Source: Micromonospora yangpuensis (GTDB lineage: Bacteria; Actinomycetota; Actinomycetes; Mycobacteriales; Micromonosporaceae). Taken from it: a DNA stretch of 64,000 nucleotides. The notes beneath the pieces are model-generated. The model saw nothing but the letters and a program-made list of their open reading frames with translations. It had not been told where the DNA came from and did no database searches. Each line of letters begins with the position of its first letter. Positions within the stretch are counted from its first letter, which is position 1. The stretch spans positions 5,890,001-5,954,000 of the forward strand of contig NZ_FMIA01000002.1 of NCBI RefSeq assembly GCF_900091615.1, in the 5' to 3' direction. Both the position numbers and the translations under genes were made by a program. This document shows, one piece after another, positions 42,030-50,201 of the stretch.

Positions 42030-42602
42030 TCAGGTCGGTGGTGGAAGCTCACCAGGTGACGTCAGCCCATTCTCTTCGGCCCACCTGGCGAAACCGCCCG
42101 GACCGAATGGCAACCGGTACGAGTTCTCCAAGAGGTCGTCGGCGACCGCTGAGACCAGCGGCACCGTGAGCAGCTTTTGGCGTATCGCGTCACATAACAG
42201 TCCCAGCGTGCGGCGGATCTCAACTTTCCGACTCTTGGCAGCGTTCACCGCCACCCGGTCGTCGACAACGGCCACCGCGCCGGACAGCGTCTCGGCCAAT
42301 GCCAGCACGCCACATTCACCTATGTTCCGCCCGTCGGATCCGACGAGGCGCCGTTCGTAGTAGGTGAATGCGGTCAACTGATCCGTACTGTTGAGCGGGA
42401 CGACCTCGATCCAGTCGGCGTCCAGGACGCTTGACAAGTACCCGTGTTGCACGACGCCGTTTCGCAACTCGGCTTCGACGACATCGGGAATCACCACCCG
42501 TGCGTCTCGAAGCACGACCTTGAGTATGTTGAGCCACTGGCTCTTGGCGAAGTGGCTCAGTGGACCGGTGTCGAGAACATAGACGGGGCGGTCGTCGGTC
42601 AC
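42030..42602 (-). CDS. PIN-domain protein (putative toxin nuclease)
   Basis: 190 residues. PIN-like acidic residues are in order: D11 (VYVLDTGPLSHF), E45 (VIPDVVEAELRN), E96 (NIGECGVLALAE) and D114/D115 (AVVDDRVAV), consistent with a Mg-dependent RNase. The GTG at 42602 overlaps the TGA of the XRE-ImmA gene (GTGA). The pairing of COG2856-type XRE-ImmA/IrrE proteins with PIN proteins is a known toxin-antitoxin-like arrangement. Confidence 0.82.
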   Translation of the reverse strand: MTDDRPVYVLDTGPLSHFAKSQWLNILKVVLRDARVVIPDVVEAELRNGVVQHGYLSSVLDADWIEVVPLNSTDQLTAFTYYERRLVGSDGRNIGECGVLALAETLSGAVAVVDDRVAVNAAKSRKVEIRRTLGLLCDAIRQKLLTVPLVSAVADDLLENSYRLPFGPGGFARWAEENGLTSPGELPPPT

Positions 42603-43696
42603 GAGGTGACGGCCCAGATCTCGGCGTCGGACAGCGGCGGCCGGTCGGGCAGCGCGTCCTCGTCGAAGGTGCCCAGCAGCAGGCTGAGTGCGCGGTCGAC
42701 AGTCACGGTCTCACTTCGATACAGCCGCAGGACTGCTTGCTCATAACTCCGGGGCAGCGCCACGGGCTCCAACTCGCGGGCGACGACCAGGTTCTTCTCG
42801 ACGATGTCGGCCTTCTTCGTGCGAGCCTGCCGGACGTTGTTGGCCTGCGCCCCGTCGACGAGACCGAGTTCCTCCAGCCGTCGGGCGAGGGTCGCCATGT
42901 CCACCTGATAGTGGCTCCCAGCGCGGACCGCCGCATCCCGCAACGTCTCGTCGGCGTTGTCGGTCCAATGCGCCCATCGCCCTCGGAGATCACTCTCGGG
43001 GAGAAGAAGGGCGCGGGCGAAGCGATCCAGGCGGGCCTCCAGCGCGTCGGCCTCGGCCGTGGCCACCCGCCAGTCCGTGGTGTACGGGTCCGCGATCAGG
43101 TAGTGGCCCAGCTCGTGAGCGAGCGCGAGCCGACGTCGACCGACCCGCAGATCGCCGTTGACGACACTCACCCCGCCGGTTCGCAGGAGCACAGTTCCCG
43201 CGTCGGCTCCCTCACCCAACGGCACCGCGAAGGGCAGCAACCCCACCTCGGTGACCAGCTGGGACAGCTTCTGCGCGGGCTCATCGGAGCCGAGCTTCAG
43301 CAGCGTACGCGCCCGGACGGCCAACTCGTCCGCAGCCGCCATCGAGGTGGGCGTCGGCAGTGCCGCCGGCTGCGCCGCGACGAGTTCGGGCACCTCGCCG
43401 GCGACGAACTCGACGTCCCGGGCGAGCCGGTCCAACTCGTCGTCGACAGACTGGGTGGCCAGTCCAGACCTGCCGGCACGGTAGGAGACGATAGCGGGCG
43501 GCCCTGGGTCGACGAACCACTCCACGCGACGCCGCAGTTCCCTGGCGATTCCGACCAATTCGACTGCGGACACTCCCCGCATCCCGTTCTCGATCTTCGC
43601 AAGCGCGCTCCGGGCCAGGCCAACGGCCGCAGCCAGCTGAGCCTGGGTCAGCCCGGACTCTGCCCGTGCCTCCGCGATCCGCTCCCCCAACCCCAT
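42599..43696 (-). CDS. XRE regulator fused to ImmA/IrrE metallopeptidase
   Basis: 365 residues. An XRE helix-turn-helix lies at about 5-60 (RAESGLTQAQLAAAVGLARS). The ImmA/IrrE-type Zn-peptidase domain has HELGH at 194-198 and a following Glu in DALEARLDRFARALLLPE. The C-terminal domain continues to residue 365. Such fusions usually act as regulator and antitoxin for the adjacent gene, here the PIN protein. ATG at 43696; upstream lies TGTTC-GATTCTA-GAACA. Confidence 0.88.
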   Translation of the reverse strand: MGLGERIAEARAESGLTQAQLAAAVGLARSALAKIENGMRGVSAVELVGIARELRRRVEWFVDPGPPAIVSYRAGRSGLATQSVDDELDRLARDVEFVAGEVPELVAAQPAALPTPTSMAAADELAVRARTLLKLGSDEPAQKLSQLVTEVGLLPFAVPLGEGADAGTVLLRTGGVSVVNGDLRVGRRRLALAHELGHYLIADPYTTDWRVATAEADALEARLDRFARALLLPESDLRGRWAHWTDNADETLRDAAVRAGSHYQVDMATLARRLEELGLVDGAQANNVRQARTKKADIVEKNLVVARELEPVALPRSYEQAVLRLYRSETVTVDRALSLLLGTFDEDALPDRPPLSDAEIWAVTS

Positions 43697-43697
43697 G

Positions 43698-43720
43698 TGT
43701 TCGATTCTAGAACATCACCT
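43698..43720 (-). promoter_or_regulatory. Palindromic operator candidate upstream of the XRE-ImmA gene
   Basis: TGTTCGATTCTAGAACA, an inverted repeat TGTTC/GAACA, immediately in front of the ATG. It is a likely autoregulatory site of the XRE domain. Confidence 0.55.
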
Positions 43721-43853
43721 CGGCTCTGGGTCAGTCGACTGCTCACGAATCCATTCGGGCCACGCCGAACGTGAAGCCGCATGGGGCGAACCGGAACCGG
43801 TCCGCGTACGTAGAGCGAGCGGGAAGTAGACCAGCGGTGAGGGAGAACGGGCT

Positions 43854-44390
43854 GTGCCTGGGGAGAACGAGTCGTCGAGCGAGGAAGATCGGATCAGGCG
43901 TGACCTCGGCAGGTTGCGGGAAGTGCTCGCCGATGACGTCCGGCGGGACTTCGACGGGTTGCCGGCGGACGTCCGCCGGGAGGCGGTGCAGATGCGGCAC
44001 GTCGTGGCAGCCCTCGACGCACTCGACAAGCACACTCACGATGTGAGCGTGGACCCCCGCGATTTCCGATATTCGCCTCACGATCTACTCCGCGCACGGT
44101 TCCAGCGCACCGCCGCGCCGGAACTGTTCCGGCACCAGCACCAGGAGCTGAACCGGTACGTACGGGAGTGCATCGACGCCATGACCGGCGCACAGCCCGA
44201 ACCCGCCACGCCGCCTCCGACGACGACGGCGGCCACCGCCGAGTACGCCGCACTGAGCGTCGCACCGGCAAGCCGGGACTTTCGGCAGCCGCCGGTCAGC
44301 CCACCGCCGGGTTTCGAGGGTGTCCCCCGGCAGCAGCGCTCCGATCAGGGTCGGGACCACCGGTCGGGGGCCCGCCGGAGCGGGCCCTGA
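43854..44390 (+). CDS. Hypothetical protein, 178 residues
   Basis: GTG at 43854 with GAGGGAG. The N-terminal 115 residues are charged and helical (EEDRIRRDLGRLREVLADDV ... HQELNRYVRECIDAM); the rest is Pro/Thr-rich and disordered. No family recognised. It stands alone between the PIN/ImmA module and the Nudix gene. Confidence 0.55.
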   Translation: MPGENESSSEEDRIRRDLGRLREVLADDVRRDFDGLPADVRREAVQMRHVVAALDALDKHTHDVSVDPRDFRYSPHDLLRARFQRTAAPELFRHQHQELNRYVRECIDAMTGAQPEPATPPPTTTAATAEYAALSVAPASRDFRQPPVSPPPGFEGVPRQQRSDQGRDHRSGARRSGP

Positions 44391-44418
44391 GGCCGGTCTC
44401 CGAGTGCGGTGGCGGCGC

Positions 44419-45363
44419 TCAGCCGAGCAGGAAGCGGGGCGTCTCGCCGTCCAGGTCGACCAGGCGGGGCATGACCGGGGTGGCCGGGTCGCGACCGGTC
44501 GCGGCACGTACCAGATGGGGTAGGTCTGCCGACGCCGCGACCTCAGCGAGCGTCACCCGGGTCGGGGGGAGCATGGTCAGCTCCCCGGCGTCGGCCCGGC
44601 GGACCGCCTCGGCCGGCGGCAACCACAGCGTGTGGTCGGCCTCGCCGGAGACGTCCCGAGTCCGCTGTCCCGGCGGCAACAACGCCACGAAGAAGTACGT
44701 GTCGAAGCGGCGCGGCTCGAACTCCGGGGTGACCCACCGGCTCCACGGCAGCAGCAGGTCCGACCGGAGCGTCAGGCCCCGACCGCGCAGGAACTCGGCG
44801 AACCCGGTACGACGCTGCTCCAGGGCGACCCGGTCGGCCTCCCAGTCGTCACCACTGACGTCACCGACCACGGCGGCCGGCGCACCACCGACCAGCCCCG
44901 CCCCGACAGCCCGCGCACCACCGACCAGCCCGGCACCGTCGACCGGCGTGCCGGTGACAGCGCTGGTCGGGGTCGGGCCGGCGAGCAGGACCCCCGCCTC
45001 CTCGAAGACCTCTCGGGCGGCGGCGCAGACCACCGCACGGGCCGCCTGGGCGGGCAGCGCCAGCCGTCGACCCCACTGTTCGGGGGTGGGGCCAGCCCAG
45101 CCGGGATGCGTCTGCGCGTCCGACGGGTCGACGCCGCCGCCGGGGAAGGCGTACATCCCGCCGAAGGTCATCGCGGCGACCCGGCGGATCAGGTACACCT
45201 CGAAACCGGCGACGGCCTCCCGCAGCAGCAGCACCGTCGCGGCGACCCGGGGTACGGCCGGCACGCCCCCCTCGGCACGGAACCGCCGCGCGTGCTCGAT
45301 CAGCCTCGCCGGGGCGGCGAAGCTCAACGGCGGGCCGGCGGAGCTGTCACGATCGGAGATCAT
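44419..45363 (-). CDS. Nudix hydrolase (NUDT19-like)
   Basis: 314 residues. The split Nudix box is PGGGVDPSD ... AAREVFEEAG. NUDT19-like actinobacterial proteins have a long insertion around the box and are thought to hydrolyse CoA or nucleotide-diphosphate derivatives. Residues of the type AGLVGGARAVGAGLVGGAPA form a short internal duplication near position 145. ATG at 45363. Confidence 0.85.
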   Translation of the reverse strand: MISDRDSSAGPPLSFAAPARLIEHARRFRAEGGVPAVPRVAATVLLLREAVAGFEVYLIRRVAAMTFGGMYAFPGGGVDPSDAQTHPGWAGPTPEQWGRRLALPAQAARAVVCAAAREVFEEAGVLLAGPTPTSAVTGTPVDGAGLVGGARAVGAGLVGGAPAAVVGDVSGDDWEADRVALEQRRTGFAEFLRGRGLTLRSDLLLPWSRWVTPEFEPRRFDTYFFVALLPPGQRTRDVSGEADHTLWLPPAEAVRRADAGELTMLPPTRVTLAEVAASADLPHLVRAATGRDPATPVMPRLVDLDGETPRFLLG

Positions 45364-45435
45364 GACGCGAGCCTAAAGGCCGGCAGTCCCCCACCCACCA
45401 AGCGTCCCCCACCCGCCGACGCGGGACCCCAAGTG

Positions 45436-45482
45436 AATCTTGGACGCTTACCGTTCTATTTGGACGGTAAGTGTCCAAGATC
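45436..45482. repeat. Family-3-like palindrome, copy 2
   Basis: Arms AATCTTGGACGCTTACCGT and ACGGTAAGTGTCCAAGAT, 9-nt loop, one mismatch pair. Located in the 275-bp region between divergent Nudix and oxidoreductase genes, which otherwise shows nothing notable. Confidence 0.85.
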
Positions 45483-45638
45483 TAGACCCGATCGGGTACG
45501 GAGCGAGTGCGGCGGGGGGGTGCGACGAGGCAGCCATGCCGCAAAAGGGGCAAGTCGCTGCTAGGGGGTTCGGTTCTGCGGGCAGATCCTTCTCGGTGCC
45601 GCTGGGAGCGCTACCGTGACCTGGGCTAGCGTCGCGGC

Positions 45639-46607
45639 ATGACACGTTGGGGCATTCTCGCCACCGGAAACATCGCCGCCCGCTTCGCCGCCGACCTGAA
45701 ACTGGTGCCGGGGGCCGAACTGGTCGCGGTCGGCTCGCGCAGCACCGCCAGCGCCGAGACCTTCGCGCGGACGCACGACATCGGGCGGGCGTACGGCTCC
45801 TGGGCCGAACTCGCCGCGGACGACGACCTGGACGTGGTGTACGTCGCCACCCCGCACTCCGCCCACCACGAGGCCACCACGATCTGTCTCGACGCGGGCC
45901 GGGCGGTGCTGGTGGAGAAGCCGTTCACCCTCGACCTGGCCGACAGCACCGAGCTGGTCGAGACCGCCCGCGCCAAGGGGATCTTCCTCATGGAGGCGAT
46001 GTGGATGCGCTGCAATCCGGTCGTACGCCGAGTGTGTGAGCTGGTCGCCGACGGCGCGATCGGGGAGCTGACCACCGTGCGGGCCGATTTCGGGGTCGCC
46101 GGGCCGTTCCCGCCGGAGAGCCGGATGCGGGCCCGGGCCCTCGGTGGTGGGGCCCTGCTCGACCTGGGGGTGTACCCGGTGAGCCTGGCGCACCTGCTGC
46201 TCGGCGTGCCGCAGCACATCCGTTCCTGGGCGAAGATCAGCCCGGAGGGGGTGGACGAGAACACCGGCATCGTCTTCGGCTACGACAACGGCGCGGTCGC
46301 CACGCTGGGCTGCGGCATCCTCGGACACACCCCGGCGAACGCGGTGATCGGCGGGACCACCGGCCGGATCGAGCTGGCCGACCCGTTCTTCCGGCCCGGC
46401 ACGGTGACCGTGCACCGGGCCGGGGCCGAGCCGGAGACCATCGTCGCCGAGCACGTCGGGTCGGGCTACCAGGACGAGGCGGCCGAGGTGCAGCGCTGCC
46501 TCGCCGAAGGGCTGACCGAGAGCCCACTGGTCCCGCACTCGACCACGCTGGAGGTGATGGGCCTGCTGGACGCCGTCCGCGCCCAGATCGGCGTCACCTA
46601 CCGCTGA
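45639..46607 (+). CDS. Gfo/Idh/MocA family oxidoreductase
   Basis: 322 residues. A Rossmann fold (GILATGNIAARFAADL) precedes the family motif VEKPF (about 94) and a C-terminal alpha/beta domain (GGGALLDLGVYPVSLAHLLL). NAD(P)-dependent sugar or diol dehydrogenase-like. Substrate unknown. ATG at 45639. Confidence 0.9.
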   Translation: MTRWGILATGNIAARFAADLKLVPGAELVAVGSRSTASAETFARTHDIGRAYGSWAELAADDDLDVVYVATPHSAHHEATTICLDAGRAVLVEKPFTLDLADSTELVETARAKGIFLMEAMWMRCNPVVRRVCELVADGAIGELTTVRADFGVAGPFPPESRMRARALGGGALLDLGVYPVSLAHLLLGVPQHIRSWAKISPEGVDENTGIVFGYDNGAVATLGCGILGHTPANAVIGGTTGRIELADPFFRPGTVTVHRAGAEPETIVAEHVGSGYQDEAAEVQRCLAEGLTESPLVPHSTTLEVMGLLDAVRAQIGVTYR

Positions 46608-46648
46608 CCACCCCACCCCCAGGCTGACCACCGCCCGGGCAGACCACC

Positions 46649-46731
46649 GTAAGGAAGGGCCCCTTGTTAACGGGCCGGCGTGAGAGGGGAACCCCTCTCT
46701 ACCGAAAGCGTTAACAAGGGGCCCTTCCTTG
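46649..46731. repeat. Family-1 palindromic element, copy 7 (full form)
   Basis: Full inverted repeat: AAGGAAGGGCCCCTTGTTAA at 46651 and its complement ending 46730. The perfect inner hairpin GAGAGGGGAACCCCTCTC lies between them. It sits between the oxidoreductase stop (42 bp away) and the convergent pit stop (6 bp away), where it could act as a two-way terminator. Confidence 0.88.
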
Positions 46732-46737
46732 CACCCG

Positions 46738-47742
46738 TCAGCTGAAGAGGGGGCGGACGGCGAAGTACATCAGGGCGCCGATGCTGCCGGCGGCCGGGAA
46801 GGTGAGGATCCAGGCGCCGACGATGTTGCCGGCCACGCCCCACCGGACGGCGGAGAGCCGCTTGGTGGCGCCCACGCCCATGATGGCCGAGGTGATGGTG
46901 TGGGTGGTGGAGATCGGTGCGCCGAGCACCAGGGCGTTGAAGTAGAGCACGCCGCTGGCGACGGTCTCGGCGGCGAAGCCCTCCGGCGGACGCAGGTCGA
47001 TGATCTTGCGGCCGAGGGTCCGGATGATCCGCCACCCACCGGCGTACGTGCCGGCGGCCAGCACCGCCGCCGAGGTCCAGAACGCCCACTCGGGGATGTG
47101 GCTCGGGTCGTCCTGGTACCCGCCGACGAAGAGGGCGAGCACCACGATGCCGATGGTCTTGGCGGCGTCCTGCATGCCGTGGCCTACCGACATCGCGGCG
47201 GCCGAGGCGGTCTGCGCCCAGCGGAAGCCGCGGTTCAGCTTGGCCGGCTGCCCCTTCCGGAAGATCCACAGGACGGCGATCATCGCGATGTAGCCGAGCA
47301 CGAAGCCGACCATCGGGGAGAGCACCATCGGGATGATGACGTCCCGGCCGATGCCGTCCCAGAGGACCGTGCCGGAGGCGGCGATGGTGGCCCCGACCAG
47401 GCCGCCGATCAGCGCGTGCGAGGAGGACGAGGGCAAGCCGAAGTACCAGGTGATCAGGTTCCAGACGATCGCGCCGATCACCCCGGCGAAGACGATGCCG
47501 AGGCTGGCCCGGCCGGTGGGGAGGCTGACCAGCCCGCTACCGACGGTCTTGGCCACCTCCGCGCCGAAGTGCGCGCCGATGAAGTTGCCGACCGCGGCCA
47601 TGGCCAGTGCGACCCGGGGGGTGAGCGCCCGGGTGGAGATGCTTGTCGCGATCGCGTTGGCGGCGTCGTGGAAGCCGTTGGTGTAGTCGAACACCAGGGC
47701 CACCCCGATCACCGCCAGCACGGCGATGAGTTCGGGACTCAC
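46738..47742 (-). CDS. pit: Low-affinity inorganic phosphate transporter (Pit family)
   Basis: 334 residues, about 10 transmembrane helices. The two PHO4/Pit signatures are present: DYTNGFHDAANAIA near residue 19 and GHGMQDAAKTIG in the second half. It imports phosphate as a metal-phosphate symport. Five nt downstream of the DUF47 gene, the usual Pit partner. Confidence 0.93.
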   Translation of the reverse strand: MSPELIAVLAVIGVALVFDYTNGFHDAANAIATSISTRALTPRVALAMAAVGNFIGAHFGAEVAKTVGSGLVSLPTGRASLGIVFAGVIGAIVWNLITWYFGLPSSSSHALIGGLVGATIAASGTVLWDGIGRDVIIPMVLSPMVGFVLGYIAMIAVLWIFRKGQPAKLNRGFRWAQTASAAAMSVGHGMQDAAKTIGIVVLALFVGGYQDDPSHIPEWAFWTSAAVLAAGTYAGGWRIIRTLGRKIIDLRPPEGFAAETVASGVLYFNALVLGAPISTTHTITSAIMGVGATKRLSAVRWGVAGNIVGAWILTFPAAGSIGALMYFAVRPLFS

Positions 47743-47747
47743 GGGGC

Positions 47748-48374
47748 TCAGGACTCCTTGACCGCGATGGTCTCGACGGTGTTCGCCACGTGCTCGAAGG
47801 CGTCGCAGGCGGCCTCCAGCTCGTCGGCGACCTCCTTCATCTTGAGCACCGTCAGCGCGTCGTACTCGCCGGAGAAGAGCCGGACCAACAGCATCCGGTA
47901 CGCCTGGTCACCCTCGTTCTCCAGCCGGTTGCACTCGATCCAGTAGTCCTCCAGGTCCTTCATCGCCTTCAGCCGCGGCATCGCGTCGGCGGTCAGCTTC
48001 GCCTGCTGGTCGAGGACGTTGACCAGCTCGTGCATCTCCCGGGGCAGCGAGGGCAGCTGGGTGAGGCCGTAGAGGTAGAGCAGGTTGCCGACCGCCTCCA
48101 GGTGGTCCATCACGTCGTCGAGCAGCGACCCGAGGCGGTAGATGTCCTCCCGGTCGAACGGGGTGACGAACGTCGAGTTGATCTTCTTGTAGAGGTCGTG
48201 GGTGATCTGGTCGCTGTCGTGCTCGACCTCGGTGAGCCGCTCGCTCACCGACTGCACCTCCACCCCCGGCAGGGCCAGCTCGTTGAGCAGCTCGGTGCCC
48301 TTCACCAGGTTCTGCGCCGCCCTGGTGAAGAGCTCGTAGAAGGCGCCCTCGTTCGGGCGGAAGGAAAACTTCAC
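47748..48374 (-). CDS. DUF47 / PhoU-like protein partner of Pit
   Basis: 208 residues, all helical, related to PhoU (KFSFRPNEGAFYELFTRAAQ; EVEHDSDQITHDLYKKINST; FDREDIYRLGSLLDDVMDHL). DUF47 proteins sit directly upstream of pit genes and are thought to modulate them. GTG at 48374 with GAGGTCC. Confidence 0.9.
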   Translation of the reverse strand: MKFSFRPNEGAFYELFTRAAQNLVKGTELLNELALPGVEVQSVSERLTEVEHDSDQITHDLYKKINSTFVTPFDREDIYRLGSLLDDVMDHLEAVGNLLYLYGLTQLPSLPREMHELVNVLDQQAKLTADAMPRLKAMKDLEDYWIECNRLENEGDQAYRMLLVRLFSGEYDALTVLKMKEVADELEAACDAFEHVANTVETIAVKES

Positions 48375-48493
48375 AGCACGGACCTCGTCGTGTCGGGTGA
48401 TAGGGGTGGCCGGCGTCCGCAGGGGTGCCTGCAAGTGGAGATGCTAGGAGGCCACCGATCGAGGTCTACGCCGGCCCACCCCTGATCAGATGC

Positions 48494-48526
48494 CATTCAT
48501 TGGCCGTTCACCTGCCGTTCATCTAG
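48494..48526 (+). promoter_or_regulatory. PHO box with three 11-nt repeats
   Basis: CATTCATTGGC, CGTTCACCTGC and CGTTCATCTAG lie in direct contiguous repeat, the same layout as the pstS box. It is 120-150 bp upstream of the DUF47-pit operon, on the opposite strand to that operon, and overlaps the last codons of the PPK2 gene. Confidence 0.7.
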
Positions 48527-49478
48527 GCTGCGGAGCCGCCGCCAGCTCCCCCGCCAGCCGCTGGCGTTCCCGGGCCACGTCGAAGTCCGCCGCCGGATAC
48601 CCCAGGGGCAGCTCCGCGAACGTCTCCCGGAGCAGGTGGGCCACCGCCCAGTCCCGGTACCACTTGCGGTCCGCCGGCACCACGAACCAGGGCGCTGCCT
48701 CCGTGCCGCACCGGCGCAACGCCTCGGCGTACGCGGCCTGGTAGTCGTCCCAGCGGGCCCGGGCGTCGACGTCGGCCGGCTGGTACTTCCAGTGCTTGCG
48801 CGGGTCGGTCAGCCGCTGCATGAGCCGCTCACCCTGCTCGGCGTGGGAGATGTGCAGCATCACCTTCACGATGCTCACCCCGTCAGCGGCCAGCTCCCGC
48901 TCGAAGGCGTTGATCTCGTCGTACCGGGTCCGCCAGGTCGCCTCGTCGACAAGCGACTCCACCCGGGCGATCAGCACGTCCTCGTAGTGTGACCGGTTGA
49001 ACACCCCGACGTACCCGGGCGGCGGCAGCGCCCGGCGGATGCGCCAGAGGAAGTCGTGCCGCAGCTCCTCGTCGGTGGGTGCCCCGAAGGACCGGATGTG
49101 CAGGCCGAGCGGGTTCATCGCGCCGGCGACCCGCTTGATCGTGCCGTCCTTGCCGCCGCAGTCCATCGCCTGCAACACCAGCAGCACCCGCCGGCCCGGA
49201 CCGGCCTCGGCCGGCAGCCCGGCGGTCCGCGCCTGGGCAGCCGCCGTGGCGAAGAGCATCTCCTGCTGCCGGGCCAGCTCCGCGCCGACCTGCCGGACCT
49301 GCCCGCGGGCCCACCCCTTGCGGTCCGCGCCGGTCACCGCCACGCCGGGCAGCCCGGGGGTGGACCGGGCGTCGATCGTGGCGAGGTCCACCGGCGTCGC
49401 GGCCGGTGCGACCCGCAGCAGCTCACGCATGCTCGCGCCGACAGGGGGCAGGATCTGCGATCCGACAGGTGCGCTCAT
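48519..49478 (-). CDS. Polyphosphate kinase 2 family protein
   Basis: About 319 residues. PPK2 Walker A AMDCGGKDGT (104-113) and Walker B NRSHYEDV (161-168), plus the lid region RLMQRLTDPRKHWKY. Catalyses phosphate transfer between polyphosphate and nucleotides; the class (AMP or ADP acceptor) is not assignable. Start uncertain: ATG 49478 or GTG 49496. Adjacent to the pit operon and its PHO box. Confidence 0.9.
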   Translation of the reverse strand: MSAPVGSQILPPVGASMRELLRVAPAATPVDLATIDARSTPGLPGVAVTGADRKGWARGQVRQVGAELARQQEMLFATAAAQARTAGLPAEAGPGRRVLLVLQAMDCGGKDGTIKRVAGAMNPLGLHIRSFGAPTDEELRHDFLWRIRRALPPPGYVGVFNRSHYEDVLIARVESLVDEATWRTRYDEINAFERELAADGVSIVKVMLHISHAEQGERLMQRLTDPRKHWKYQPADVDARARWDDYQAAYAEALRRCGTEAAPWFVVPADRKWYRDWAVAHLLRETFAELPLGYPAADFDVARERQRLAGELAAAPQPR

Positions 49479-49544
49479 CCTGCGATCATGACCCACCGTC
49501 GCACCCCCGGCGACCGGTGCGGGCGAAGGCGGGGCCGGCGGGCC

Positions 49545-50051
49545 TCAGACCACCAGGGCCAACCATTTCCGGTACGCCGTGGCGAACGGCTCGGTGCCGT
49601 CGCCGAGCGCGCCGAGCAGCCACCGCGCCGCCGCCTCGGCCTCGGTCACCAGGTCGTCGGGGTAGCCGAAGCGCTCCCGGTGCTCGGCGAACTCGTCCTC
49701 GTCGCGCAACTCGACCAGCCCGGTGCTCCGCCGGCGCACCACGTCGAGGTCCAGGTCGACCAGGTGGACGGTGTGGTCGGCCTCCCAGCGGGCCGGGGTG
49801 GCGATGTCGCAGTAGACCTCGCTGGTGCGCGGCTGCGGGTTGAACATCCCGGTCCACCAGGCGTGGTGGGGCACCAACAGGACGAACGGGATCTGCTCGA
49901 CGGAGGGGCGGCCGTGGTAGATCGACTCGGTGCCGGCGGTCACGCCCACCCAGACGCCGAGGTCGTCCTCGGCCAGCCGGCGGGCCGGGTAGTCCCGGTG
50001 CATGGTGCCGTCGTACTTGCGGTAGATCACACGGACGACGTCACTCGGCAT
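49545..50051 (-). CDS. DUF402 family protein
   Basis: 168 residues. DUF402 features: RKYDGTMHRDYPAR, the acidic strand VHLVDLDLDVV, and the end helix VELRDEDEFAEHRERFGYPD. Family members (FomD, Ntdp) are metal-dependent nucleoside-diphosphate or triphosphate hydrolases. ATG at 50051. Confidence 0.82.
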   Translation of the reverse strand: MPSDVVRVIYRKYDGTMHRDYPARRLAEDDLGVWVGVTAGTESIYHGRPSVEQIPFVLLVPHHAWWTGMFNPQPRTSEVYCDIATPARWEADHTVHLVDLDLDVVRRRSTGLVELRDEDEFAEHRERFGYPDDLVTEAEAAARWLLGALGDGTEPFATAYRKWLALVV

Positions 50052-50201
50052 GAGTCCCCACCCTAGCCGATAACCACCCAGGAGTCGCTTGCCGAAAACA
50101 ACCGGACAGTGCGGTTCAGGTCACCCGTTGATGCCGTACGGTGACCCGCCCACACCCGGACTGACGCGACCGGTGTCGGTGCCGACCGGTACGGTCGCAT
50201 C

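Noticed and set aside
39074-44390. A complete integrative element
   Set aside because: Small regulators and a PIN/ImmA module are present, but no integrase, replication or transfer gene and no flanking direct repeats were seen.
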